From: Planktotalea arctica
Lineage (GTDB): Bacteria; Pseudomonadota; Alphaproteobacteria; Rhodobacterales; Rhodobacteraceae
Assembly (NCBI RefSeq): GCF_002105285.1
Contig: NZ_MUHR01000001.1
Span: forward strand, 372,001 to 436,000
Direction of reading: 5' to 3'
Length of the DNA: 64,000 nt
A program made the translations under genes and the position numbers. Shown here piece by piece: positions 43,708-52,757 of the stretch (position 1 is the stretch's first letter; each line of letters begins with the position of its first letter). The notes beneath the pieces are model-generated. The model had not been told where the DNA came from, made no database searches, and saw only the letters and a list, made by a program, of their open reading frames with translations.

Positions 43708-46299
43708 ATGGCGAGTGACAAACCACGGCATTCCAAGACCCTCGCGCGATTGCGCGTGCCTTTGGCGTTAACCTGGCTTGGGATAAGCGCAGAGCGTGCG
43801 GCCCGGGCGCTTTGGCCGCTTTGGAGCCTGATCATCGCGGTGCTTGGCACGCTTATGTTGGGCCTGCACGACGCCTTTGCGATCGAAGCGGTTTGGGCGC
43901 TGGCGGTGATATCCTGCAGCGCTGGCGTCTATTTCCTGCTGCGCGGATTTCAGAAATTTCGCTTGCCAAGCCGTCTTGACGCGCTTGCGCGCCTTGACGC
44001 GAGCCTGCCCGGACGGCCTATTCAAGCGCTTATGGACAGTCAGGCGATCGGTCCGCAAGACGCAGCATCGGCAGCCGTTTGGCACGCCCATCAAGAGCGC
44101 ATGGCGTCGCGCGCGTCCCTTGCAAGGGCGGTCAAGCCACAGGTGCGCCTTGCCTCGGGCGATCCGTTCGCGCTGCGCTATGTGGCGGCTTTGCTGCTTG
44201 GGGTCGCTTTGCTTTTTGGCTCGCTCTGGCGCGTGGCCACAGTTACGGACATTGCTCAGGGAAATACCGGTTTGGCTGGTGGTCCTGTCTGGGAGGGCTG
44301 GGTTGAACCACCCGCATATACAGGTAAGCCGAGCCTTTACTTGAGCGATCAAGAGGGCCGTTTCGAGGTGCCCGAAGGCAGCCGGATCAGTCTACGACTT
44401 TACGGTGAAATTGGTGCGTTGACGGTGGCGGAGACACTTTCTGGCCGTGTCGAGGAGACAGGCAGCGCCGCGGATCCCGAACAGAATTTCATAGCCAGCA
44501 AAAGCGGCACGCTTGAAGTTGCAGGCCCCAATGGGCGCATATGGCAAATTGCCGTCACCCCGGACAGCGTGCCGCGCGTCGAAGTGACGGGCGCGCCGGA
44601 ACGCTCAGCCGAGGGGCTGATGAGCCTGCCGTTCGAGGCGTCGGACGACTACGATGTCATCGGCGGGCGGGCACAGATCACGCTTGATCTGGCGGCGGTG
44701 ACGCGCCGCTACGGGCTAAGCGTTGATCCTGAACCGCAAGACGCGATCGAGCTTGATTTGCCCCTGCCGATTTCCGGCGATCGCAGTGATTTCGCAGAAA
44801 CCCTGTTCGGTGATTTCTCCCGGCATCCTTTCGCCAATCTGCCGGTTTCGCTGAGTATGACGGTGGAGGATGCCAAAGGGCAGTCCTCTGCGCCGAATAT
44901 CACCCATATGATTCTGCCGGGCCGGCGCTTTTTCGACCCGCTGGCAAGCGCGCTTATCGAGCAGCGCCAATGGCTTTTGTGGTCGGTTGAAAACGGCGTG
45001 CGCACTGCGCAAATGCTGCGTGCGATATCGCATCTCCCCGACGACATCTTTCGCGAGGAAACAGTGTACTTGCGACTGCGCGTGATTCTGCGGCGGATTG
45101 AAACGCAGATCGGTTTCGGCAGTTTTTCAGGGGAAGCACGCGACGAGGCGGCAGAAGCCCTTTGGGATCTGGCGCTTTTGGTTGAGGACGGCGACGTTCA
45201 GGATGCACTCGAGCGTATGCGCCGCGCGCAGGAACGTCTCTCCGAGGCGATGAAAAACGGGGCGAGTGATGATGAAATTGCGGAATTGATGGATGAACTG
45301 CGCCGCGCCAACGAAAATTATATCCAACAACTGCAGCGCGAAACCGCGCGAAATGGCGAAAACTCCGAACGGCCACCGGGTGCGCAGGACGATGCGATGC
45401 AGATGACACAAGACGATTTGCAGGCGATGATGGACCGCATTCAAGAACTGATGGAAGAGGGGCGCATGGCCGAGGCCGAGCAGGCCCTGCAAGAGCTTCA
45501 GGAAATGATGGAAAACATGCAGATTGCCGAGGGCCAGCAGGGCCAAGGGGAGCCATCGGAAGGCCAGCAGGCGATGGAAGGCCTTGCTGATACGCTGCGC
45601 GATCAACAGGGCCTGTCCGATCAGGCGTTTCGTGATTTGCAGGAGCAATTCAACCCGAATGCTCAGACTGGCGAGAACCAAGGCAATGAGGGCCGCAATG
45701 GTGGGCAGGGCCGGGGTCAATCCCATGACAATCGCTCCGGCGAGGGCCAAGGACAGGGCGAGGGGCAATCCGAGCAGGGCCAGGAAGGCCAACAAGCAGA
45801 GAATGGTGGTGCGGGTCTCGCGCAGCGACAAGAGGATTTGCGCGCAGAGCTAGAGCGTCAGCGTGGCTCATTGCCGGGCGCAGGCAGCGAAGCGGGTGAC
45901 GCCGCGCGCGATGCGCTGCGGCGGGCCGAAGAGGCGATGCGCGGAGCGGGCGATGCGTTGCGGCGCGATGATCTGGCCGAGGCGATAGATCGTCAGGCCG
46001 AGGCGATGGATGCTTTGCGCGATGGCATGCGCAACCTTGGCGAGGCTTTGGCGGAGACGGAGCAGAACCAGGGCCAGCAAGGCACGGCAGAGGGTCGCCA
46101 AGGCGGCGAGCAGCGTGATCCGCTTGGGCGTAGCCCGGGCGCGAACGGGCAGGCCGGTACGGATGAGGGCTTGTTGCAGGGCGAGGATGTTTACCGCCGT
46201 GCGCGCGAATTACTTGATGAAATTCGCAAGCGCAGCGGCGAAAACGCACGCCCCGAAGGAGAGCGTGATTACTTGCGCAGGTTGTTGGATCGCTTCTAA
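43708..46299 (+). CDS. TIGR02302 family membrane protein with Gln/Gly-rich tail
   Basis: The 863-residue protein (ATG at 43708; a GTG at 43684 is also possible) has three hydrophobic segments at about residues 30-80 and 165-185, an extended middle domain, then a long low-complexity region (about 560-820) rich in Gln, Glu and Gly with repeats such as GQGEGQSEQGQEGQQ and helical EAL/MMDRIQEL stretches. The family is conserved in alphaproteobacteria beside lysA and has no known function. The domain plan suggests a cell-envelope protein whose tail extends into the periplasm or cytoplasm. Confidence 0.85.
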   Translation: MASDKPRHSKTLARLRVPLALTWLGISAERAARALWPLWSLIIAVLGTLMLGLHDAFAIEAVWALAVISCSAGVYFLLRGFQKFRLPSRLDALARLDASLPGRPIQALMDSQAIGPQDAASAAVWHAHQERMASRASLARAVKPQVRLASGDPFALRYVAALLLGVALLFGSLWRVATVTDIAQGNTGLAGGPVWEGWVEPPAYTGKPSLYLSDQEGRFEVPEGSRISLRLYGEIGALTVAETLSGRVEETGSAADPEQNFIASKSGTLEVAGPNGRIWQIAVTPDSVPRVEVTGAPERSAEGLMSLPFEASDDYDVIGGRAQITLDLAAVTRRYGLSVDPEPQDAIELDLPLPISGDRSDFAETLFGDFSRHPFANLPVSLSMTVEDAKGQSSAPNITHMILPGRRFFDPLASALIEQRQWLLWSVENGVRTAQMLRAISHLPDDIFREETVYLRLRVILRRIETQIGFGSFSGEARDEAAEALWDLALLVEDGDVQDALERMRRAQERLSEAMKNGASDDEIAELMDELRRANENYIQQLQRETARNGENSERPPGAQDDAMQMTQDDLQAMMDRIQELMEEGRMAEAEQALQELQEMMENMQIAEGQQGQGEPSEGQQAMEGLADTLRDQQGLSDQAFRDLQEQFNPNAQTGENQGNEGRNGGQGRGQSHDNRSGEGQGQGEGQSEQGQEGQQAENGGAGLAQRQEDLRAELERQRGSLPGAGSEAGDAARDALRRAEEAMRGAGDALRRDDLAEAIDRQAEAMDALRDGMRNLGEALAETEQNQGQQGTAEGRQGGEQRDPLGRSPGANGQAGTDEGLLQGEDVYRRARELLDEIRKRSGENARPEGERDYLRRLLDRF

Positions 46300-46308
46300 A
46301 TCAGAGAC

Positions 46309-47172
46309 TTAGAGGTTTTCCGAAGCCATTTGATCAAGCCAGCTAAGGCCCTTTTGCAATGATGTGCCGAGCCAGTTGCGTGCGCCTTCGACAGCCGTAG
46401 TATACTGCGCGACGGCAGGTTCGGCGGTGGGCACCATGGCGCTGATCTTCGGACCGTAGACATAGGCTGCAAGCGCGATTGCGGCCAGAAGGGTCACTGT
46501 CAAAAAGCTGCGTCGAAAGCCACGCCCTTTTCGCTCCATGCGTGGCGCGGTGCCACGCAGGTCTGCATCGGCCGCCTCGGCGGGACGGCGACGCTCGCCC
46601 GAAGAGCGTAGGGTCGAGTTGATTTCTTCAATATCGGGCAGCAGATCGCGGCGCGATCCGGCAGCAGCAGTCGCGTTAGCGACGGCGACCTGCGCCGGAA
46701 CCGGCTCACCGCGCATCCGTGCCATGCGTTCACGGGCTTCGCGGGCGCGCCGAGCGCTCTCATCCTCTGCAACAGCATCAAGGCCCAGATCCGGCTGGCT
46801 TTCCAACGGCGCGCCATGTTCTGCGGCGCGCGCTGCTGCCTCGAATTCGGCCTCTTCGCGTAAAAGCTCGGAGACGTGTGGATCAAGCTCACGCTTGGCC
46901 ACTTTGGGCATGGATTGAGGTTCTTCGATAGGGTCGGGCTGCTCTTCTGGCTCCTGTTCAGGGGCTTCGACACGGGGCGCGTCGGGCGGCGGCGGTGCAA
47001 CAGGCTCCACACTTGGCGCATCTCCCTCGTCCGCGAGGCCGTGATCATGATCGGGATGGTCTTGAAACCATGTGTTCGAGCAGGCCGAGCACTGCACATC
47101 ACGACCTTCGGTCGGGATGACCTCGGTGGGCACCTCATATTGAGCCCCGCAATTCGGGCAAATCAAACGCAT
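46309..47172 (-). CDS. Zinc-ribbon (MJ0042-type) membrane protein
   Basis: A 287-residue protein with an N-terminal zinc ribbon, CPNCGAQYEVPTEVIP and CSACSNTWFQ, of the MJ0042-type found at the start of many alphaproteobacterial proteins. A long acidic, Pro-rich linker (about 45-200) follows and one transmembrane helix near residue 225 (SFLTVTLLAAIALAAYVYG). The C-terminal part is probably periplasmic. Its role is unknown. It is convergent with the TIGR02302 gene (9 nt apart) and divergent from ftsE. Confidence 0.78.
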   Translation of the reverse strand: MRLICPNCGAQYEVPTEVIPTEGRDVQCSACSNTWFQDHPDHDHGLADEGDAPSVEPVAPPPPDAPRVEAPEQEPEEQPDPIEEPQSMPKVAKRELDPHVSELLREEAEFEAAARAAEHGAPLESQPDLGLDAVAEDESARRAREARERMARMRGEPVPAQVAVANATAAAGSRRDLLPDIEEINSTLRSSGERRRPAEAADADLRGTAPRMERKGRGFRRSFLTVTLLAAIALAAYVYGPKISAMVPTAEPAVAQYTTAVEGARNWLGTSLQKGLSWLDQMASENL

Positions 47173-47363
47173 ATTCTCACCCTACCTTATCGGCATAGTC
47201 CCAAGGCCTGCAAAGCCCATTGTTCGCATCACCTTATGACGACATGCTGCTATGGTAAATCCCATTCGCTCGCTTGCACGTCGCAGTGATTGAATCCACC
47301 TGCGCGCTCAGGCACAACGGGGAAACGCTTGCCGAAAAGGCGGGCAACAGGAAAGGTCGCTCT

Positions 47364-48041
47364 GTGATCGAGTTTGAGACAGTTGCCCATAGCTATAGTG
47401 GCGGAGAGCTTTTAAGCGATGTTTCGCTGCGCCTTGCGCCCGGGTCATTTCATTTTCTGACCGGACCTTCCGGTTCTGGCAAAACCACGTTCTTAAAGCT
47501 GTGCTACGGCGCTTTGGTGCCCACATCTGGCAGCGTGCGCCTGTTTGGCGAAGATGTGCGCACGATGAACCGCGATGATATCGCGCTGGCACGTCGCCGT
47601 GTCGGGGTGGTGCATCAAGATTGCCAGTTCCTTGATCATCTGAGTTTACGCGAAAATCTGGCGTTGCCCCTGACAGTCAGCGGGCAAGAAGCGCTGGATG
47701 ATGACGCCAATCTCAAGGAACTGATGGGCTGGGTGGGTCTGACTGCGCGCGCCGAGGCGATGCCGCCGGAGCTTTCTGGTGGAGAGCGACAACGCGCCGC
47801 GCTTGCCCGCGCGATCATCATGTCACCCGAAGTGATTCTTGCGGACGAGCCGACGGGCAATGTGGATTGGGAAATGTCGCAGCGCCTTTTGACGCTGCTG
47901 ATCGAGCTTAACCGCATGGGCAAGACGATCATGATCGCGACGCATGATCTGGGGCTAATTCGCGCTGCAAAGAATCAGGTGCAAGCGAGAGTGTTGCGCA
48001 TTTCGGGTAGGCGGCTGCAACTTGCGGGGGCGGATTTGTGA
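47364..48041 (+). CDS. ftsE: Cell division ATPase FtsE
   Basis: A 225-residue ABC ATPase starting at the GTG at 47364, which follows GAAAGG; a frame reaching back to 47274 adds unmatched residues. Walker A is GPSGSGKTT, the signature is LSGGERQRAALARA and Walker B is VILADEPTGNVD. FtsE with FtsX spans the membrane and activates peptidoglycan amidases at the septum. The stop overlaps the ftsX start (GTGA). Confidence 0.93.
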   Translation: MIEFETVAHSYSGGELLSDVSLRLAPGSFHFLTGPSGSGKTTFLKLCYGALVPTSGSVRLFGEDVRTMNRDDIALARRRVGVVHQDCQFLDHLSLRENLALPLTVSGQEALDDDANLKELMGWVGLTARAEAMPPELSGGERQRAALARAIIMSPEVILADEPTGNVDWEMSQRLLTLLIELNRMGKTIMIATHDLGLIRAAKNQVQARVLRISGRRLQLAGADL

Positions 48042-48940
48042 GTGCGTTTCAATCCATACTGGACTTCGCCATCGGCGATGCGCAGGCCGAACGCGCAGTG
48101 CCGCCCACGGGTTTCACGGTTCGCCTGACCGTGTTTAGCGCGGGCGCCATGGCGTTTTTAGTGGTGTTTGCACTGGCGCTGTCACTTGCCGCTGGGCGGC
48201 TTGCCGATCGTTGGAGCGACGAGTTGGCGCGCAGCGCGACTGTGCGCATTTCCGCGCCGAGCGAGCAGATGGCGGCCCAAACCGAAGCCGCATTGAATGT
48301 GCTGCGCACCACGCAGGGCGTGCAATCGGCGCGCGCACTTAACTTGCAGGAACAGCGTGACTTGCTTGCACCCTGGTTCGGGCCAGAGCTCGCGCTGGAA
48401 ACGCTGCCTTTGCCGCAGATGATCGAAGTGATCGAAACCGCCCAAGGTTTTGACGGGGACGGGCTGCGCCTGCGCCTTGCAGGGGAGGTTCCAGGCGCGG
48501 TTCTTGACAATCATGCACGTTGGCGCGCACCTTTGGTCGCTGCCGCAGGCTCGCTGCGCTTGCTGGGATGGCTGTCGATCCTGTTGATCGTGCTGGCCAC
48601 TGGTGCGATGATTACGCTTGCGGCCAATGCTGCGCTTGCTGCGAACGCGCAGGTGATCGCAGTGATGCGCCTTGTGGGTGCTCGCGACAGCTATATCGCG
48701 CAAGCTTTTATGCGCCGCTTTACGCTGCGCGCGCTTGGGGGAGCTGGTGTAGGCACATTGCTTGGCGCGCTGGCGCTCATGCTGCTGCCAAGCGCTTCGC
48801 AGGAGGGCGGTTTTCTGACGGGGCTCGGGTTTCAAGGGGCGCATTGGCTTCTGCTTCTGCTAATCCCTGTTCTTGCGGGCGTCGTTGCCTTTATCGCCAC
48901 GCGCCTTGCGGCGCGCAACACATTGCGGAGCCTGACATGA
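48038..48940 (+). CDS. ftsX: Cell division membrane protein FtsX
   Basis: The 300-residue protein begins at a GTG overlapping the ftsE stop. Four membrane helices are predicted at about residues 30-50, 175-200, 225-250 and 270-290, with a large periplasmic domain between the first two, the FtsX topology that links the ATPase to periplasmic amidase activators. The stop overlaps the start of plsC by 4 nt (ATGA). Confidence 0.9.
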   Translation: MSAFQSILDFAIGDAQAERAVPPTGFTVRLTVFSAGAMAFLVVFALALSLAAGRLADRWSDELARSATVRISAPSEQMAAQTEAALNVLRTTQGVQSARALNLQEQRDLLAPWFGPELALETLPLPQMIEVIETAQGFDGDGLRLRLAGEVPGAVLDNHARWRAPLVAAAGSLRLLGWLSILLIVLATGAMITLAANAALAANAQVIAVMRLVGARDSYIAQAFMRRFTLRALGGAGVGTLLGALALMLLPSASQEGGFLTGLGFQGAHWLLLLLIPVLAGVVAFIATRLAARNTLRSLT

Positions 48941-49674
48941 ATGAAACGAAAAATCCGGTTCAATGGCTGCGCTCGCTGCTATTTGTCGGGCAAATCTATT
49001 TCATGATGCCGATTATTGGCCTCGCTTTTGCGCCTTGGGCGTTGTTCTCCAAGCGCGGCGCGCGCGCGTGTTGCAAGAGCTATAGCCGTTGGGTGTTCTG
49101 GACGGCCCGTTGGATGGTCGGCCTTAAGGTGGAAGTGCGCGGCACTCCGCCCTCCGAGCCGGGCTTGGTTGCGGCTAAACACCAGAGCTTTCTGGACATA
49201 ATGATGATTTTCACGGCAATTCCATCCGGTAAATTCATCATGAAAAAGTCAATTTTATGGACGCCCGTCGTCGGACAATATGCCAAACTGTTGAACTGTA
49301 TCGCCGTAGATCGCGGCAAGCGCGGGGCAGCGATCGAAAAAATGGTGTCCGATGTTAAAGCGGGCGCGCTCGAGCCGGGTCAATTGATTATTTACAGCCA
49401 AGGTACGCGCGTCGCGCCCGGGGCGATAAAGCCATATAAGGTGGGTACGGGCGTTTTATACGAGCAGTTGGGTCAGACCTGTTTTCCGGTCGCAACCAAT
49501 GTTGGGGTGTTTTGGCCACGCACAGGGATCTACCGTAAACCGGGTGTGGCCGTGGTTGAGTTTCTGGAGCCGATCGAGCCGGGATTACCACGTGATAAGT
49601 TTATGGCCCTGCTGGAAGAGCGGGTGGAAACCCGCTCCAACGCCTTGATGCGTGAAGCGGGTTTCGAGATTTAG
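48937..49674 (+). CDS. plsC: 1-acyl-sn-glycerol-3-phosphate acyltransferase
   Basis: The 245-residue protein starts at 48937 inside the ftsX stop (ATGA), opening MNETKNPVQWLRS. The acyltransferase motif HQSFLD (block I, HX4D) lies in AAKHQSFLDIMM. Block III is YSQGTRVAPG rather than the usual FPEGTR. It makes phosphatidic acid from lysophosphatidic acid at the inner membrane. Coupling with ftsEX may link lipid supply to division, but this is only an inference from gene order. Confidence 0.9.
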   Translation: MNETKNPVQWLRSLLFVGQIYFMMPIIGLAFAPWALFSKRGARACCKSYSRWVFWTARWMVGLKVEVRGTPPSEPGLVAAKHQSFLDIMMIFTAIPSGKFIMKKSILWTPVVGQYAKLLNCIAVDRGKRGAAIEKMVSDVKAGALEPGQLIIYSQGTRVAPGAIKPYKVGTGVLYEQLGQTCFPVATNVGVFWPRTGIYRKPGVAVVEFLEPIEPGLPRDKFMALLEERVETRSNALMREAGFEI

Positions 49675-49678
49675 TACA

Positions 49679-49699
49679 CTCAACTTTTGAAAAATTGAG
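49679..49699. terminator. Weak hairpin between plsC and lpd
   Basis: CTCAA pairs with TTGAG around an inner TTTT/AAAA stem with one mismatch, between two convergent genes. It could end transcription from both sides. Confidence 0.5.
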
Positions 49700-49705
49700 C
49701 TTGGA

Positions 49706-51094
49706 TCAAGCGTGGATCGCGCCGTCGCCACAGGCGAGGGCCGCTTCGCGCACAGCTTCCGAATAGGTCGGGTGGGCGTGGCATGTCATAGCAAGGTCCT
49801 CGGCAGAGGCTCCGAATTCCATCGCAACGCAGACCTCATGGATCAAATCGCCAGCGCTTGGGCCGATGATATGCGCACCCAAAATACGGTCCGTGTCCTT
49901 GTCTGCAAGAATCTTGACGAAACCGTCAGCGGCAAAATTCGCCTTAGCGCGGCCATTACCCATAAAGGAAAACTTGCCGGCCTTGTAATTTACGCCTGCT
50001 TCTTTCAATTCCTGCTCCGTCTTACCGACATTGGCGACTTCTGGATGCGTGTAAATCACGCCCGGAATAACGCCGTAATTCACATGGCCGTGTTTACCTG
50101 CGATCTGCGCGGCAGCGGCCATGCCCTCATCCTCGGCCTTGTGCGCTAGCATTGGACCAGAGATCGCATCGCCGATGGCGTAGATGCCTTTGACGTTGGT
50201 CTGCCAGTCCGCGCCTGTCTTGATCTGGCCGCGCTCGGACATCTCGACGCCGAGCGCTTCGAGGCCAAGACCGTCGGTGTAGGGGCGGCGGCCTGTCGCT
50301 ACGAGAACCGTGTCCGCGTCGATCACATGCTCGCTGTCGTCCTTGCGCAGTTTGTAGGCGACTTTCGCTTTGGTTTTGGTGGTTTCCACGCCTTGCACGG
50401 CGGCCCCCATGATGAAGTTCAAGCCTTGTTTGGAAAGTATGCGCTGGAAGGTTTTTTGCACCTCGGCGTCCATACCTGGTGTGATGGCGTCAAGAAACTC
50501 GACGACGGTCACTTCGGAGCCGAGACGGGAATAGACCGAACCAAGCTCAAGACCGATCACGCCTGCGCCAATCACAACCATTTTTTTGGGGATTTTGCCT
50601 AGTTCCAGCGCACCTGTGGAGGTGACGACAATTTTCTCATCCACCTCGATGCCGGGCAGGGAGGATGGCTCTGAGCCGGAGGCTACGATAATGTTCTTGG
50701 CTGTGTGAACCTCGTCGCCGACTTTGACTTTGCCTGCCTCGGGAATGGAACCCCAGCCTTTGAGCCAGTCGATCTTGTTTTTCTTGAACAAGAATTCGAT
50801 ACCCTTGGTGTTACCCTCGATCACCTCGTCCTTATAGGTGAGCATTTGGGTCCAATCGACCGAGGGACTTTTGCCCTTGAGGCCCATTTTGGCAAAGTTA
50901 TGCTCTGCCTCATGGAGCTGATGCGAAGCGTGCAGCAAGGCTTTGGAGGGTATGCAGCCAACATTGAGGCACGTACCGCCGAGCGTATCGCGCCCCTCTA
51001 CGCAGGCTGTTTTCAGACCCAATTGCGCGCAACGAATGGCGCAGACATAGCCGCCGGGGCCGGAACCGATGATGATGACGTCATAGTCAGACAT
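49706..51094 (-). CDS. lpd: Dihydrolipoyl dehydrogenase (E3)
   Basis: The 462-residue flavoprotein has the redox disulfide in [19 protein letters not shown]-binding [13 protein letters not shown] and NAD-binding [20 protein letters not shown], and the C-terminal active-site [16 protein letters not shown] with the catalytic His and Glu. It reoxidises dihydrolipoyl groups with NAD+. Located after sucA-sucB, it most likely serves the 2-oxoglutarate dehydrogenase complex. It is separated from the upstream MAPEG gene by a repeat. Confidence 0.96.
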   Translation of the reverse strand: MSDYDVIIIGSGPGGYVCAIRCAQLGLKTACVEGRDTLGGTCLNVGCIPSKALLHASHQLHEAEHNFAKMGLKGKSPSVDWTQMLTYKDEVIEGNTKGIEFLFKKNKIDWLKGWGSIPEAGKVKVGDEVHTAKNIIVASGSEPSSLPGIEVDEKIVVTSTGALELGKIPKKMVVIGAGVIGLELGSVYSRLGSEVTVVEFLDAITPGMDAEVQKTFQRILSKQGLNFIMGAAVQGVETTKTKAKVAYKLRKDDSEHVIDADTVLVATGRRPYTDGLGLEALGVEMSERGQIKTGADWQTNVKGIYAIGDAISGPMLAHKAEDEGMAAAAQIAGKHGHVNYGVIPGVIYTHPEVANVGKTEQELKEAGVNYKAGKFSFMGNGRAKANFAADGFVKILADKDTDRILGAHIIGPSAGDLIHEVCVAMEFGASAEDLAMTCHAHPTYSEAVREAALACGDGAIHA

Positions 51095-51112
51095 GATGTA
51101 TCCTTTTGGTGA

Positions 51113-51180
51113 GAACGGGGAGGGGGCGTTGCCCCCGCCTCGGCAAGCCGAGACCCCCCAGAGTTTATAGGCAAGATGAA
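51113..51180. repeat. Roseobacter-type palindromic intergenic repeat, copy 5
   Basis: GAACGGGG and GAGGGGGC are followed by GTTGCCCCCGCCTCGGCAAGC, CGAGACCCCCCAGAGT and a TTTATAGGCAAGATGAAG tail. The parts match copies 1 and 4. It lies between the MAPEG gene and lpd. Confidence 0.72.
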
Positions 51181-51181
51181 G

Positions 51182-51571
51182 TCAAAAGAGGGCGGCGAGC
51201 AGCATGATAACCGTTGCAAGCAGGCCGACTAACCAGATGAGCGAACGCCAGGGCGTTAGGGCGAAAACATAAGCGGGCACGTAGAGGATGCGTGCACCAA
51301 GATAGGTGAAGGCGCAGAGCATGGTAATCGCGCTGGTTTGATCCGAGTAAGTCACGACGAGCACGGCAATAGTGAACAGGATTAACCCCTCGAAGTGGTT
51401 GTTCATCGCACGTTGCAAGCGCCCTGCGGTGCCGGTGAGCTGGATGTGCTTGTCGCGCGGGCCGGCGGCTTTGTGCATGCCAACCTGGCGGATGGAGACT
51501 GCGGAGTAAGCGAAAAATTGCAAAACTTGCAGCAAGGCTGCGAGCGTGAGAGCGGTGAGTTCGGGTGTCAT
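51182..51571 (-). CDS. MAPEG family membrane protein
   Basis: The 129-residue protein has four predicted helices and the MAPEG pattern (RAMNNHFEGLILFTIAVLVV, YLGARILYVPAYVF). Eukaryotic members act on glutathione conjugates and leukotrienes; bacterial ones have unknown substrates. The start at 51571 overlaps the glycosyltransferase stop by 4 nt, so the two are coupled. The conserved FEG and AR residues suggest an active fold. Confidence 0.85.
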   Translation of the reverse strand: MTPELTALTLAALLQVLQFFAYSAVSIRQVGMHKAAGPRDKHIQLTGTAGRLQRAMNNHFEGLILFTIAVLVVTYSDQTSAITMLCAFTYLGARILYVPAYVFALTPWRSLIWLVGLLATVIMLLAALF

Positions 51572-52551
51572 GCGGGTGTATCCCTTGCTTGTGGCTTGGA
51601 CCATTTGCGGATTTGTTCAGGTGTCAGGAGCGCCGCGCTTCGGGCTGTGAGCCACGCTTTGCAGCGGGTTTCTGCGGCATTGATGTCTGGTTGTGCACGC
51701 AAACGGGCCATTTCGTTTTGCACGGCACCGAGATGGCGCTGGATGGATAGATTTTGGCGCGTATTCTGGTTTGCGATCTGATGCCAGCGCGATCCGAGCA
51801 TGTATTTGTCGCTGCGCGTTGCCTGGCCATCGCCGCGATCATTCTTCATCAGAAAAACATCGCGCGACGGGACAGCGTAATGGTTGACGCAGGCGGCCTG
51901 AGGCTGGATCGAGCGATCAAACGGGCGGTATTTTGAACGCTCTGGCGTGTTCAATATGGTTGCATTCAAGCCTTTGCCCTCGACGCTGCGCACTTTGGTG
52001 TTGTCCTTTTTCGGCCCGATTGGACGATGATCGCTCGCGTGCTCGAAGTCGCGAAAGCGGAACATGGATTTGAACTTGCAGCGCTCGGGTATGGGGTGCT
52101 CTTCGGCGTAGGTGAAATGTTCAAGCACTGAGCCGGGCCAATGCTTGTGTCCGCTATCGCCAAACGCCCACCAAGGCAGCGCGATCACATCACCGCCACC
52201 CGCGCGCGCAAGCAAATCACTGATGTGGCCATCGCCAAGGCCGATATTGAGAAATTCATCCGCATCGATATGAGCGATCCATTCGATGTCCGTCGGGTCC
52301 AGATGGGCGAAAGCGGCGCGCATGCCGCTGTCTTGTGGCGCTGTTTCTGGTGGCACTGTATTGCGCAGGTGATCTATGGCACCAAATTGCGCAAGCCGGT
52401 CCAAAAGCGTATCGGACCCATCGGTGCAATCGTTCGAGCAGATCACGATCCGATCAAAGCCGATCACGCGGTGATAGGCGACCCATTCAACGATAAACAG
52501 CCCCTCGTTGCGCATGCAGGCGACAAGGGCGGCGTTTGCATAGTTGCTCAT
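51568..52551 (-). CDS. Glycosyltransferase family 2 protein
   Basis: A 327-residue protein with the GT2-like (Glyco_tranf_2_4) pattern: NEGLFIVEWVAYHRVIGFDRI, SNDCTDGSDTLLD and the DxD-type DADEF at residues 96-100. It probably transfers a sugar to a lipid, polysaccharide or protein in the cytoplasm. The start at 52551 overlaps the stop of the zinc-ribbon gene by 4 nt. There are no membrane helices and no other polysaccharide genes, so the acceptor is unknown. Confidence 0.82.
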   Translation of the reverse strand: MSNYANAALVACMRNEGLFIVEWVAYHRVIGFDRIVICSNDCTDGSDTLLDRLAQFGAIDHLRNTVPPETAPQDSGMRAAFAHLDPTDIEWIAHIDADEFLNIGLGDGHISDLLARAGGGDVIALPWWAFGDSGHKHWPGSVLEHFTYAEEHPIPERCKFKSMFRFRDFEHASDHRPIGPKKDNTKVRSVEGKGLNATILNTPERSKYRPFDRSIQPQAACVNHYAVPSRDVFLMKNDRGDGQATRSDKYMLGSRWHQIANQNTRQNLSIQRHLGAVQNEMARLRAQPDINAAETRCKAWLTARSAALLTPEQIRKWSKPQARDTPA

Positions 52552-52748
52552 GGCACGGTCCCTCCGCATTTCGGGCAAGTCAGCGTATCGCTCTTTTCGC
52601 TAGCGCGCAGAAACGCACCTGTTTTGTGTAGCTTGCGATAGGGCGCTTTGTCCGGTGCACTGTTTGGACCGACCCCGACTACCCACCTGACCTCAGAGCG
52701 GAAACCGCACTTAGGGCAGGTGAGCGTTGCGGGCTTCAGGTAGGCCAT
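52548..52748 (-). CDS. Small zinc-ribbon protein
   Basis: A 66-residue protein with two Cys pairs, Cys11/Cys14 in TCPKCGF and Cys58/Cys61 in TCPKCGG, which should bind one zinc ion across the chain. It begins 9 nt after the sucB stop and overlaps the glycosyltransferase start by 4 nt, so it is a real gene in this operon. The role may be as a small adaptor or nucleic-acid-binding protein. Confidence 0.78.
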   Translation of the reverse strand: MAYLKPATLTCPKCGFRSEVRWVVGVGPNSAPDKAPYRKLHKTGAFLRASEKSDTLTCPKCGGTVP

Positions 52749-52757
52749 TTGCGTCGA

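Noticed and set aside
48520-48936. In-frame extension of plsC upstream into ftsX
   Set aside because: The extension is Cys/Arg-rich shadow sequence inside ftsX; the ATG at 48937 with a 4-nt overlap gives the family length.
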